64,000 nt of DNA from Polyangium mundeleinium (GTDB lineage Bacteria; Myxococcota_A; Polyangia; Polyangiales; Polyangiaceae), in assembly GCF_028369105.1 (NCBI RefSeq), contig NZ_JAQNDO010000001.1, forward strand, positions 7,906,501-7,970,500, in the 5' to 3' direction. The stretch's first letter is position 1; each line of letters begins with the position of its first letter. Both the position numbers and the translations under genes were made by a program. Below the pieces are notes generated by a model. That model saw only the letters and a program-made list of their open reading frames with translations, was not told where the DNA came from and searched no databases. Of the stretch, positions 8,534 through 22,167 are shown in pieces.

Positions 8534-8843
8534 CGCGGGGCGTTGCCCCGCACCCCAGCAGGGGGCTGTCCGCCCCCTCGACCCCGGACCAGCGAGGCGC
8601 TGGACCCAAGCTCGATGAACTGCGCTCCGCGCAGTTCATCGAACAGGCCCGGTCAAGACCAGCCTCGGCGTTGCCAACCAAGACAGCCGCGCTGCGGGTT
8701 CTGCTGGCACCCCGGCTTCTTCGTCGGCCCGTTTGAAAAACTGCGCGGAGCGCAGTTTTTCAATCACCGGTCCAGGCCGTGCCTGGTCCGGGGTCGAGGG
8801 GGCGGACAGCCCCCCGCGGGGTCCGGGGCGGCGCCCCGGCGGC
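8534..8843. repeat. Dispersed structured repeat, copy 1 (terminal inverted repeats and hairpins)
   Basis: The element starts right after the kinase stop codon and fills most of the gap to the convergent ftsH-like gene. Its ends (about 8535-8592 and 8784-8842) are long, nearly perfect inverted repeats of each other, each carrying two small hairpins. Inside are a 13-bp perfect stem at 8613-8641, a core of about 80 bases, and a 14-bp perfect stem at 8733-8763. A related element lies in reverse orientation at 60030-60321. No transposase is present and no convincing protein is encoded; it may be a mobile miniature element or a structured RNA or terminator unit. Confidence 0.85.
8733..8763. terminator. 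Bidirectional intrinsic-terminator-like hairpin inside repeat copy 1
   Basis: A perfect 14-bp stem (TTGAAAAACTGCGC) with a GGA loop. Because the GC-rich stem is flanked by five A on one side and five T on the other, it reads as a Rho-independent terminator on both strands. It lies between the convergent kinase (+) and FtsH-like (-) genes, where such an element would serve both. Confidence 0.65.
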
Positions 8844-8907
8844 GTGACGGCTTTGCGATGAGACCCATGCTCAGGGCACGGCCTGGACCGAGGCGGCGTG
8901 CACCCTC

Positions 8908-10716
8908 TCAGGCGGAAGCAGCGAGCTCCGCGGGCGCGGATTCGGCGTCATCGGCGCGCTTCTCGAAGCACGCGACGATCGCGGCGCCGACGAGCGTGTC
9001 CTCTTCGAGCAGACGCTCGGCGAGGAGGAGGACGCCGTCGCGTGTCTCGCGGACGATGCGGCAGGCGCGCTCGAGCTGATGCTCGACGAGCTTGCGCGCC
9101 ACCTCGTCGACCCGCGCGTGCAGATGCTCGCTGTGCGTCACGTGGCCCGGATGATCCGTCACGTTGATCGGCCCGAGCTCACTCATGCCGAGCTCGGCGA
9201 CCATCTTCCGCGCGAGCGACGCCGCGCGCTGGATGTCGTCCGCCGCACCCGCGGTCATCGTGCCGAGCACGACCATCTCCGCCGCGCGCCCGCCCATGAG
9301 CATGCAGATCTGATCCTCGAGGTACTCCTTCGTGTAGAGCAGCCGATCCCGCTCGGGCAGCGCCTGCGTCACGCCGAGCGCGCGGCCGCGCGGAAGGATC
9401 GAGACCTTGTGCACCGGATCGGCGTTCTTCGACGAGAGCGCCACCGTCACGTGACCAGCCTCGTGCACCGCCGTCGCGCGCCGCTCTTCCGCGTCCATCA
9501 CGAGGCTCTTGCGCTCCTCGCCCATGAGCACGCGATCACGCGCCTTGTCGATGTGCTCGAGGTCGACCTTGTCCGCGCCGCTGCGCGCCGCGAGGATCGC
9601 AGCTTCGTTCAAGAGGTTCGCGAGCTCCGCGCCGGAGAAGCCCGGCGTCACCTTCGCCACGTGCGCGAGGTCGATGTCCTCCTTCAGCACGATCGGCCGC
9701 GCGTGCACCTCGAGGATCTCCCGACGGCCGCGCAGATCCGGCAGCGGCACCACGACCTGACGGTCGAAGCGGCCGGGGCGCAGGAGCGCAGGATCGAGCA
9801 CGTCGACGCGGTTCGTCGAGGCCATGACGACGATGCCCGTCGTGTGATCGAAGCCGTCCATCTCGACGAGGAGCTGGTTCAAGGTCTGATCGTGATCGGC
9901 GGAGGCCGAGTCGCCCCCACGACCACGCGAGCGGCCGACGGCGTCGATCTCGTCGATGAACACGATGCAGGGCGAGACGCGGCGCGCCTCGGCGAAGAGG
10001 TTGCGCACGCGGGAGGCGCCCACGCCGACGAACATCTCCTGGAAGCTCGATCCCGACGCGGTGAGGAAAGGCACGCCGGCCTCGGTCGCGACGGCGCGCG
10101 CGAGCAGCGTCTTGCCCGTGCCGGGCTCCCCTGTGAGCAGCACGCCGCGCGGCGCGCGTCCGCCGAGGCGCCCGAAGCGCTCCGGGTTCTTGAGGAACTC
10201 CACCGTCTCGGCGAGCGCCTCCTTCACCTCGTCCATGCCCGCGACGTCCGTGAAGCGGACCTTGCCGACGCCGGACGCCTGGCCCTCGGAGAAGTGCGCG
10301 CGGCTCTTGCGGCGGTGCATGCCGAGGCCGACGGCGCCGAGCGCGAGCATCACCGCGATCGGCGCGAGCGCCGTCGCCGCGCGCGCGCCCGTCGAGCCCT
10401 CGCGCGAGCCGTACTCGACGGCGATGCCCGCGGCCGCGAACTTGTCGACGAGCGCGTGCCGTGCCTCCTCGTCGCCGACGATGCCCACGCGAAGCGAGCC
10501 GTCCGCGCCTCGGATCGAGAAGCGTTCACCTTCCACGCGCACCTCGGTGATCGCCTGCGATCCCGTGATCTGCGTGAGCTCGGTGTAAGAGATCGTCCCT
10601 TCGCGCGGTCCTCGCAGCGAGTAGACGAGGGCACCGATCGTCACCGCGATGATCAAAACGACCACCGGACCGACTACACGCCCCAGCCGCTTTTCGAATC
10701 TCGAGAGCCATCCCAT
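8908..10716 (-). CDS. ftsH: FtsH-type ATP-dependent zinc metalloprotease
   Basis: 602 residues from the ATG at 10716, chosen because GAGG lies nine bases upstream; two further in-frame ATGs upstream (10731, 10743) lack a site. Two membrane segments flank a periplasmic domain (about residues 16-36 and 113-133). The AAA+ domain has GEPGTGKT (about 195), the DEID Walker B and the RPGRFDR second-region-of-homology arginines. The zinc site HEAGH is at about 418-422. FtsH degrades membrane and short-lived cytosolic proteins. The chain is a little shorter than E. coli FtsH and lacks a long disordered C-terminal tail. Myxobacteria often carry several FtsH paralogs, so this may not be the main one. 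Confidence 0.93.
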   Translation of the reverse strand: MGWLSRFEKRLGRVVGPVVVLIIAVTIGALVYSLRGPREGTISYTELTQITGSQAITEVRVEGERFSIRGADGSLRVGIVGDEEARHALVDKFAAAGIAVEYGSREGSTGARAATALAPIAVMLALGAVGLGMHRRKSRAHFSEGQASGVGKVRFTDVAGMDEVKEALAETVEFLKNPERFGRLGGRAPRGVLLTGEPGTGKTLLARAVATEAGVPFLTASGSSFQEMFVGVGASRVRNLFAEARRVSPCIVFIDEIDAVGRSRGRGGDSASADHDQTLNQLLVEMDGFDHTTGIVVMASTNRVDVLDPALLRPGRFDRQVVVPLPDLRGRREILEVHARPIVLKEDIDLAHVAKVTPGFSGAELANLLNEAAILAARSGADKVDLEHIDKARDRVLMGEERKSLVMDAEERRATAVHEAGHVTVALSSKNADPVHKVSILPRGRALGVTQALPERDRLLYTKEYLEDQICMLMGGRAAEMVVLGTMTAGAADDIQRAASLARKMVAELGMSELGPINVTDHPGHVTHSEHLHARVDEVARKLVEHQLERACRIVRETRDGVLLLAERLLEEDTLVGAAIVACFEKRADDAESAPAELAASA

Positions 10717-10925
10717 CGCGTCGCACCTCATCGCCCGGCACATCCATCCGTCGCGCAGCCGACCAAAACGGTCGCAGCGGCCGGTGGTTTGCAGCCGGGG
10801 CGAAGCACGATAGCTGCGAGGAGGTTGTCCGCCAGCGTGGACGATGATGTTTTCTTTTCTGATTTCCGTGACTTACAGACTCGGCGAGCGGCCCGCTCCG
10901 GGAGCTCTCCGGGTTTGTCCGGAAG

Positions 10926-12101
10926 TCAGAACGCGAGCCCTGCGCGAAGACGGAATCCGTTGATGGTCGCGCTGTTCGAGCCGCCGAGCGGTCCGCCGAG
11001 CGGGACGATGAAACCGAGCCCCGCGCGCACGGCGAGCGACTTGCCGACGGGGATCGTGCTGTTCACGTCGGGCTCGATCACGAACTGCGCGCCGGAGTAA
11101 TCGCTCGTGCCCTTCGTGACGGGCTGCTGCGAAACGGCGAGCCACGCGCGCAGGCCTGGCGAGATCATGCCGTCGAGGAAGTCGTAGAAGAACGACGCGC
11201 TGGTCACCCAGTTGTAGGCGGGCGCGTGCAGCGTGCCGGTCGCCTCGCTCTCGGGCGTGCCGCCGCCCGTCTTGATCAGGAGCTCGAACTTCGTGCTCGC
11301 CGCGAAGTGCAGGAGGCGCGTGTCGTAGGCGAAGCCGACGCTCGGCGATGCGCCGAGGCGGTTCGGCGTGTAGGGCGCTTGTTCCTCCCAGCCACGCGCG
11401 CCCGCGACGGCCTGGTTCAAGAGCGCCTGCGGCCTCGCGCCCGCGGCGTCCTGCTCGGGGAACATGTCGCCCTGCGCGGTGGGCACGGTGATCGCGAGGC
11501 TCACGGGGAGCGTCATGCGTCGCTTCAACTTGAAGCGCGCGTGCACGCTCGCCTCGATGTTGCCGAGCGCGAACGAGTCGACCGGGTTCTCGATCGGGCC
11601 GTCGATGCTGCCCGTCGCGAAGGGCACACGCGCGCCGATCGCCCACGTCTCGTTCAGGCGCCAGAAGAAGTAAGGAACGAACGACGCGACCGTGACGTCG
11701 GTGGGATCCGTGTCGCTGAGGACATTACGGATCTCGCCGAAGCCGATCACCATGTCGACGCCGACCTCGCGCGGTGGGAGCGCGCGGTAGTCCTCGGCCT
11801 TCGCCTCTTCGGCCTTCTCTTCCTCTTCCCGCTTCTTCGAGCCCGTCTTGCCCGAAGGCGCGAATTTTCCTTCTTCGTCCGCGCCGCCGACGCCCCAGTC
11901 GCCCTCCTGCGCGGGCGGGAGCGGCGGGGGCTCGGCCGGCGGCGGGGGCTTCGAATCGGGATCGAGCTCCATGTCGGTCCCGGTCTTCGGCGGCGCCTGG
12001 CCGAAGGCGAGCGCGGGCACGGCGACGAGCGCGAGGGTGAAGGCGGAGAGGCCAACGGAGAGCTTCCGCTTGCTGCAGGAGAAAGGCGTGGGGCGTAGCA
12101 T
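10926..12101 (-). CDS. Predicted outer-membrane beta-barrel protein
   Basis: 391 residues from the ATG at 12101, which gives a clean signal peptide (basic KRKLSVGLSAFTLALVAV core, cleavage near ALAFGQA). A Pro/Glu/Lys-rich low-complexity linker covers about residues 40-100, then a series of amphipathic beta-strands with aromatic belts and a final phenylalanine (RLRAGLAF) typical of proteins folded by Bam. No catalytic motif is visible. An upstream in-frame ATG at 12137 would spoil the signal peptide. It is divergent from the second kinase gene with a 77-base gap. I do not recognise a named family; transport or structural roles are both possible. Confidence 0.7.
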   Translation of the reverse strand: MLRPTPFSCSKRKLSVGLSAFTLALVAVPALAFGQAPPKTGTDMELDPDSKPPPPAEPPPLPPAQEGDWGVGGADEEGKFAPSGKTGSKKREEEEKAEEAKAEDYRALPPREVGVDMVIGFGEIRNVLSDTDPTDVTVASFVPYFFWRLNETWAIGARVPFATGSIDGPIENPVDSFALGNIEASVHARFKLKRRMTLPVSLAITVPTAQGDMFPEQDAAGARPQALLNQAVAGARGWEEQAPYTPNRLGASPSVGFAYDTRLLHFAASTKFELLIKTGGGTPESEATGTLHAPAYNWVTSASFFYDFLDGMISPGLRAWLAVSQQPVTKGTSDYSGAQFVIEPDVNSTIPVGKSLAVRAGLGFIVPLGGPLGGSNSATINGFRLRAGLAF

Positions 12102-12178
12102 GCTCGATGTCACGGGAGTGGGGAGCGACGCTACCATGCAGCCGCCGCGTCCGTCTCCCTCCCGGCGCGCGCGCGACG

Positions 12179-16605
<4,427 letters not shown>

Positions 16606-16609
<4 letters not shown>

Positions 16610-17880
16610 GTTTGAAGACCACGAAGCGAGCGGGCGCGGGCCGACGAAAGGTCGCGTTGATCTTGTCGGGCGGCGGCGCGCGCGGCGCGTACGAGGTCGG
16701 CGTGTTGTCGTACGTGCTCGACAACTTCGCGCGCGTACGCGGCGCGGTCCCGCGCATCGACATCCTCTGCGGCACCTCGGTCGGCGCCATCAACGCGTGT
16801 TTCCTCGCCGCGCATCTCAGCGATGCGACCACCGGCATCCGCCGCCTCGCGAACCTCTGGACCGAGCTCGATCTGCCGGATGTGCTCGGCTTCGGCCTCC
16901 GCCAGGCCGTGAGCCTGCCGCGTGTCCTCCTCGGCGGCGGCAAGATGGCGGCCGGCGTCTTCGATGTCACGCCGATGGCCAAGCTCGTCGAGCGCGAGAT
17001 CCCGTGGCGCGCCATCGCGCGCACGTTGCGCCGTGGCCACCTCGGCGCGCTCAGCGTCTCGGCCACCGAGGTCGCGTCGGGCCGCACGGTCATCTTCATG
17101 CAGACCGGCCCCGACGGCGCGCTGCCCACGACAGCGCCGCCGCGCACGCTCATCCGCGGCGCGCACATCGGCCCGCTGCACGCGCTCGCCTCCGCGGCGA
17201 TCCCCATCTTGTTCCCGCCCGTCCGCATCGGCCGCGAGCTCTTCATGGATGGCGGCGTCCGGCAGAACACGCCGATCGCGCCGGCGCTCCGGCTCGGCGC
17301 GACGCACGTCTTCGCGATCGGCCTCTCGCGCGAGCTCACGGGCCCGAGCACCATGCCCGAAGACGAGAAGCCGCCGGGCGCGGCCTTCCTGCTCGGCAAG
17401 ATCCTGAACGCGTTCCTCCTCGACCACATCCAGACGGACCTCGAGGTGATGACGCGCTTGAACCACATCATCGAGGACGCGGAGAGCACCTTCGGCGGCG
17501 ACTTCTTGCAGAAGGTCAACGGCAGCGCCGAGCGACGCGGCAGCATGCCGTACAACCGCATCCACTCGCTCGTGGTGCGCCCGAGCGAGGACATCGGCAA
17601 GCTCGCGGCCGAGTACGTGCGTCGCGGCAACATCCACGGCGGCCCGGCGTTCGCGCGGCGCATGCTCACGCTCGTCGACGTCGGCGAAGCGACCGAAGCG
17701 GACCTCGCGAGTTACCTGCTCTTCGACGGCGCCTTCGCGCGCAGGCTCATCGATCTCGGCCGCGCCGACGCCGAGGCGCGCAGGCACGACATCGCCGACT
17801 TCTTCGGCAGCGCGGACGAGGACGACGAGCCGCGCCACGCCGAGAACACGAGCTGGACGATCCCGCCGCCGGTGGACTGA
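16606..17880 (+). CDS. Patatin-like phospholipase
   Basis: 424 residues with all patatin motifs: the oxyanion GGGARGAYEVGVL near residue 22, the nucleophile in GTSVGAINA near 58, and the catalytic aspartate in MDGGVRQNTPI near 215. It should hydrolyse acyl chains from phospholipids or related esters at a membrane surface. It lacks a signal peptide, so a cytosolic or inner-membrane-associated role is likely. The start overlaps the kinase stop by four bases. The last 20 residues are acidic and poorly conserved. A 43-bp tandem array begins 11 bases after the stop. Confidence 0.93.
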
Positions 17881-17891
17881 GTCGTCCCGAA

Positions 17892-18190
17892 GGGGTCGCC
17901 ACGCGTCGACACACGCCGGTCATCGTCGACCGAGGGGGTCGCCACGCGTCGACACACGCCGGTCATCGTCGACCGAGGGGGTCGCCACACGTCGACACCC
18001 GCTGGTCGTCGTCGACCGAAGGGGTCGCCACGCGTCGACACCCGCTGGTCGTCGTCGACCGAAGGGGTCACCTCGCGTCGACACACGCTGGTCGTCGTCG
18101 ACCGAAGGGGTCGCCTCGTGTCGACACCCGCTGGTCATCGTCGACCGAGGGGGTCGCCACGCGTCGACCCCCTCGGTCATCACGACGAGC
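17892..18190. repeat. Tandem array of a 43-bp unit (six full copies plus a partial)
   Basis: Units begin at 17892, 17935, 17978, 18021, 18064, 18107 and 18150, the last being truncated after about 19 bases and continuing into divergent sequence. Each starts GGGGTCGCC, has two GTCGAC palindromes about 14 bases apart and contains a GGTCG/CGACC mini-hairpin. Copies differ by a few transitions. The period is not a multiple of three, so it is not a coding repeat. It lies between the convergent patatin (+) and catalase-like (-) genes. Confidence 0.95.
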
Positions 18191-18977
18191 CCTCGATCGA
18201 CGCGACCTTCCTCCCCGCGCGGCTCGCGGCGTACGTGGCGGCGCGGAGCATCTGGAACGGACCGACCGGCATGATCCCGCGACCTGCGTGGAACGGCGTG
18301 AACGACAGCGCCTCCTGATCCACGAGCGATCGCTCCTCCAGATCGATCAGCGCCACCGCTTCCCATCGCGACATCCGCAGGATCTGCTCCGGTGAACGCA
18401 GCCGCGCGCCGAGCGCCCCTGCTTGCGTCACCTCGAGCCGCAGCACCGCGTTCCCTGCGGCCACGGCTCGCTCGAGCCGCTCGCGCCGGCTGCCTCGTGT
18501 CTCCCTCTGCCGCGCCGGCACGAGCCTGAATTTCACGCGCCCGAGCCCGAGCACGTAGAACGGCAGGATCGCGTGGTACTCGTTCGCCAGGTAGTCGTGC
18601 ACGTTCGTGGTGAGCGGCGCGAACGGCAGCGACCAGATGTGCTGGAACGTCGCGAAGAGCAGGTCCTGATCCCGCGCGGAGACCTCCACCGACATCGCCG
18701 TCGGCGCGCGCCCGCAGAAGCGCACCGCGATCCCGAGCGCGTCCGGCAGCTCCTTCTCGTGACGCCACCACGCGGAGGACAGCCGCACGAGCGCGGGCCC
18801 CGCGAGCCGCTGCGCGAGCTCTCCCGCGGCGCCCTCGCGCGCGAGCGGCCGCACGTCTGCCCGGAACAAGACGCCGTCCGGATGGAAGAGCCGCGCTCGC
18901 CGCAGCAGGCTCCCCTCCCCTGCGATCGGGGACAAAAGCCCGCCCATCGCCCGCCCCAACGCCTCGGTTGCCCGCAT
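18180..18977 (-). CDS. Catalase-superfamily-like protein, function unknown
   Basis: 265 residues from the ATG at 18977 (MRATEALGRAMGG). The pattern FHPDGVLFRADV, LSSAWWR, PDALGIAVRF, DLLFATFQHIWSLPFAPLTTNVHDYLANEYHAI-type strands and a long basic C-terminal half resembles small bacterial proteins of the catalase fold that are often annotated as phosphodiesterase or hypothetical. The haem-proximal tyrosine motif of true catalases is not evident, so peroxide activity is doubtful. The 3' end runs into the last partial unit of the 43-bp array. No partner gene is obvious; the neighbour upstream is the divergent phosphoesterase. Confidence 0.7.
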   Translation of the reverse strand: MRATEALGRAMGGLLSPIAGEGSLLRRARLFHPDGVLFRADVRPLAREGAAGELAQRLAGPALVRLSSAWWRHEKELPDALGIAVRFCGRAPTAMSVEVSARDQDLLFATFQHIWSLPFAPLTTNVHDYLANEYHAILPFYVLGLGRVKFRLVPARQRETRGSRRERLERAVAAGNAVLRLEVTQAGALGARLRSPEQILRMSRWEAVALIDLEERSLVDQEALSFTPFHAGRGIMPVGPFQMLRAATYAASRAGRKVASIEGSS

Positions 18978-19153
18978 CGCTCCCCTCCGTCTCGGTAGAA
19001 CCTGGGCGTCCGCGCCACCCCTCCGCAAGCCCTTGCGGCCCCGAAAATCCCCCCGAACCGCCGCCGACGGTCCCCGTCCGTTCCCAATGATTTCGAGCCG
19101 TTAGGAGATTCCCTGGCAGGCGTGCGCCTCGCCGTCGTGTCATCCTAAACGTA

Positions 19154-20629
19154 ATGCATCACACGTTCGTGATTTCCGACATCCACCTCTGCGAAGTGGA
19201 GCCGGGGACGGGTCCGTGGATGCGTCATCGGCAGCGCGCATTCCTGCCGGACGGCGAGCTCGCGGGCATGTTGGGCGCGGTGCTCGACGCCGTCCGCGGG
19301 CAGCGGATGACGCTCGTGCTGAACGGCGACGTCTTCGACTTCGACGCCCCGCGCGTGATCGACGGACGCAGCGCTTGCCACGATCTCCCGCGCGACGCCG
19401 ACCATGGCGTGCCGGCGATCGCGGCGATCCTGGACGATCACCCGATCGTCCTCGAAGCGCTCGGGCGCGTGCTCGACGAGGGGCACGAGATCGTGATCGT
19501 GTCAGGCAACCACGACGTCCTGCTCACGCTGCCCGAGGTCCGCGTGCACCTCACAGCGCGCCTCTGCGACGCCGCGTGCGCCCTCGTGGCGCGTGATCGC
19601 AGCCCGAGCGCGCGTGCCGCAATCGCGGCGCGGATCCACTTCCGCGCGTGGATGCACGTGACGCCCGATCGTGTGCTCATCGAGCACGGCCACCTCTACG
19701 ATCCCTACTGCAGCTACCGCTACCCGATGGCCCCGTTCGACGACGGCGGGCGCGAGATCGTGGCGACGATGGGCTCGATGGGGACGCGGCTGCTCGTCTC
19801 GCGCCTCGGCTACTTCAACCCGCACGACGACAGCTCCGTCATGATGACGAAGCTCGGGTATTTCCTGCACTGGGCGCGTTACTACCTCTTCTCGCGCCGC
19901 TGGCTCGCGCTCATCTGGGCGTTCGGCGCCGCGCGGATCCTCGGCCGCCTCTGGCGCGCACGCCGGCCCTTCTGCCGCGCGCGGTACCGCGGCAACGTGA
20001 TCGCCTGCGCCCGCGAGACGGGCGAGCGCGTCGCGACCATCATGCGCCACGCCCGCCTCTTCGAGCCTCCTGCCGAGTCGCGTCTCCTCCGCGTCGTGCG
20101 CGAGCTCTGGGTCGATCACGTGTTCGTGATCCTCGTCGGCGCGGCGCTCGGCGCCCTGTTCATCGGCGTCGTCGGCATGCCGCTCGGGCTCCTCGGCGCG
20201 CTCGTGCCGCTCTTGCTCTTCGTGCTCTACGATCGCCTCGTCCCCAAGCCTCCGCTCGCCGAGACGTGGCGCCGCGTCGGCCGCGTGATGCGGAGCGTCG
20301 CGCGGATCCACGATGCGCGCGCCGTCGTCTTCGGCCACACGCACACCCCCGAGGGCTCGTGGGAGGGCGACGTGTTCATCGGCAACAGCGGCTCGTGGTC
20401 CGCGGCCACCTCGGGCCCCGACGGCGCTCCTTGCGTCGGCGAGCACCCCTTCGTCTGGCTGACGAGCGACGATCACGGCGCGCTCACGGGCGGGCTCTAC
20501 GCCTGGAAGCGCGGGGCGATCGTGCCCCGCATCGTCCGCGCTCCGCAGGCCGAAGCGCCGCCGCGCAGCGAGGCCATCCTGCGCAGCGAGACGCCCGAGA
20601 TCCGGAGCGACGACGCCCGCGCCGTTTAG
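19154..20629 (+). CDS. Membrane-anchored calcineurin-like metallophosphoesterase
   Basis: 491 residues. All five metallophosphoesterase motifs are visible: SDIHL near residue 8, LNGDVFDF near 57, SGNHDV near 117, EHGHLYDP near 177 and FGHTHTPE near 395. Two hydrophobic segments (VFVILVGAALGALFIGVVG and LLGALVPLLLFVLY, about residues 320-360) sit between the metal motifs and suggest membrane anchoring. Related enzymes include the lipid-A pathway LpxH and other UDP-sugar or nucleotide phosphoesterases; the substrate is not predictable. The stop TAG overlaps the stop of the convergent transporter gene by three bases. Confidence 0.85.
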   Translation: MHHTFVISDIHLCEVEPGTGPWMRHRQRAFLPDGELAGMLGAVLDAVRGQRMTLVLNGDVFDFDAPRVIDGRSACHDLPRDADHGVPAIAAILDDHPIVLEALGRVLDEGHEIVIVSGNHDVLLTLPEVRVHLTARLCDAACALVARDRSPSARAAIAARIHFRAWMHVTPDRVLIEHGHLYDPYCSYRYPMAPFDDGGREIVATMGSMGTRLLVSRLGYFNPHDDSSVMMTKLGYFLHWARYYLFSRRWLALIWAFGAARILGRLWRARRPFCRARYRGNVIACARETGERVATIMRHARLFEPPAESRLLRVVRELWVDHVFVILVGAALGALFIGVVGMPLGLLGALVPLLLFVLYDRLVPKPPLAETWRRVGRVMRSVARIHDARAVVFGHTHTPEGSWEGDVFIGNSGSWSAATSGPDGAPCVGEHPFVWLTSDDHGALTGGLYAWKRGAIVPRIVRAPQAEAPPRSEAILRSETPEIRSDDARAV

Positions 20630-21981
20630 CTTGCCGGCGCCTCGTCCGCGCGATTCGTCGGTACGAACATCGACAGAAGCACGCCCGGGATCGAGGCCGC
20701 GAACGCGAGCAGGAAGAACGTCGTGAAGCCGACGCTCTTCGCGAGGTGCCCGCTCACCGAGCCTGCGAGCGTCGTGGCCAGCGACATGAGCGCGGTGCCG
20801 ATCGCGAAGTGCGACGCGCGGTAGGCGCCCTGGCAGCGCCGCATGATGAAGACCATGAACGCGGCCGATCCCGCGTAGGCCACGAACTGCTCGACGAGCA
20901 CCACGGCCGTGATCGCCACGATCCCCGGCCGCGTCCAGGCGAGCCACGCGTAGAGCGGGATCGCCGCGCTCTGCAGGATCGCGATCGGCTTGAGCGTCCG
21001 CTCGAGCCCGAGCCGCGAGACCACCATCCCGCCGAGGATCGAGCCCGCGATCGAGGAGACCGTGCCCCACGTGCCGCTCACGAACCCGCGCTGCGCGAGG
21101 TCCAGGCCGAGATCCTTCAGGAAGGGCGTGTGCATCGCGAACATGAGCGCGTCGCCCGCGCGGAACGTCAGGATGAACGCGAGCACGAGCCCGACCCTGG
21201 GCTGACGCAGGAACGTGACGAACGCTTGCACGTACGAGGCGTCGGCCTTCCGGACGGCGCGCGCCTCGACCTCGGCTCGCGCGGGGGCCACGGGACGCGG
21301 CAAGAACAGCGCATGCCCCACGCCGAGGAGGAGCATCATCGCGGCCGCCGCGAAGAACGCGTACCGCCAACCGCCTGCGATCCCCGCGAGCACCACGAGC
21401 CCGCCCTTCGCGACCAGCATCGCGACCCGGAACGCGGCGACGCGCAGCCCCGAGAACCCCGCCTGCCGCTTCTCCGGCAGCGCGTCGAGGTAGAAGCCGT
21501 CCACCGCGATGTCCTGTGTCGCGGCGAGCACCGACACCACGATGAGCCCCCACGCCACCACGGGCAGATCCCCGCGATCGGCCGGCATCGCGAGCGCGAG
21601 CACCGCGAGCCCGAGCGCGATCTGGGTCGCGACGACCCAGCCCCGCTTCTTGCCGTACATGTCGACGAGCGGGCTCCAGAGGAACTTCGCGTTCCACGCG
21701 AAGCCGTACAGCGCCGTGTACCCGATCGCCTGCAGGCTCGCGCCGAACGCCGTGAAGAGCTCCGCGCTCACCTGATGCACGATCGAGTACGGCAGCCCCT
21801 CGCCGAAGTACGTCGTGGCGACCCACGGCGCCGCCCGCAGCGGGCTCTCCGCGGCCTTGTCCTCGGCCTCGCGCCGCGGTTCGTCCGGCGGCGTGCTCTT
21901 CGAAGGCGTGTAGACCTCTTCGAGAGAAGACCCCGGAGAGGCCACCTCCGCGCGGGCGGACGCTCGTTCGACGACGGACAC
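20626..21981 (-). CDS. MFS transporter of the AmpG/signal-transducer type
   Basis: About 451 residues from a GTG at 21981, preceded by AGGGG ten bases upstream; ATGs at 22086 and 22110 are in frame but give a low-complexity, Cys-containing extension, so the start is uncertain. Twelve hydrophobic segments are visible, beginning with WVATTYFGEGLPYSIV, which matches the AmpG opening, then AWNAKFLWSPLVDMYGKKRGW in the first cytoplasmic loop and ATQDIAVDGFYLD. AmpG imports muropeptides for cell-wall recycling; related MFS proteins carry acetyl-CoA. It is divergent from the membrane protein at 22168 and overlaps the phosphoesterase end. Confidence 0.82.
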   Translation of the reverse strand: MSVVERASARAEVASPGSSLEEVYTPSKSTPPDEPRREAEDKAAESPLRAAPWVATTYFGEGLPYSIVHQVSAELFTAFGASLQAIGYTALYGFAWNAKFLWSPLVDMYGKKRGWVVATQIALGLAVLALAMPADRGDLPVVAWGLIVVSVLAATQDIAVDGFYLDALPEKRQAGFSGLRVAAFRVAMLVAKGGLVVLAGIAGGWRYAFFAAAAMMLLLGVGHALFLPRPVAPARAEVEARAVRKADASYVQAFVTFLRQPRVGLVLAFILTFRAGDALMFAMHTPFLKDLGLDLAQRGFVSGTWGTVSSIAGSILGGMVVSRLGLERTLKPIAILQSAAIPLYAWLAWTRPGIVAITAVVLVEQFVAYAGSAAFMVFIMRRCQGAYRASHFAIGTALMSLATTLAGSVSGHLAKSVGFTTFFLLAFAASIPGVLLSMFVPTNRADEAPAS

Positions 21982-22167
21982 GTTGCCGAGTCCCCTACAA
22001 CAGAAAGCTCCGGCGGGCCCACCTTCTGGCCGACGCACCGCGGAAAGACCGGGGGCCTCGTCCAGAAGGTAGCGGTTTTCGGCCATCTCGTTTAGACGTG
22101 GAGACGACATGTCGAGGCTCTGCCGGCGCCGCTCTGGGGCCACGGTTTCCGGGATGGGGGAAGCGCG

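Noticed and set aside
8534-8843. Insertion sequence with terminal inverted repeats
   Set aside because: No transposase gene, no visible target-site duplication and only about 300 bases; at most a miniature element.
8543-9079. A plus-strand protein in the repeat element, similar to the minus-strand frame at 59884-60324
   Set aside because: The likeness of the two peptides (PRTPxGGCPPPxPRT) follows from the DNA repeat; the frames run into the ends of genes on the other strand and differ in the hairpins.
17892-18190. CRISPR array
   Set aside because: Units are contiguous and conserved over all 43 bases, with no spacers between repeats and no cas genes nearby.
17920-19143. A long minus-strand reading frame through the tandem array
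   Set aside because: The 43-bp period shifts the frame at each unit and the downstream part is a shadow of the catalase-like gene in another frame.
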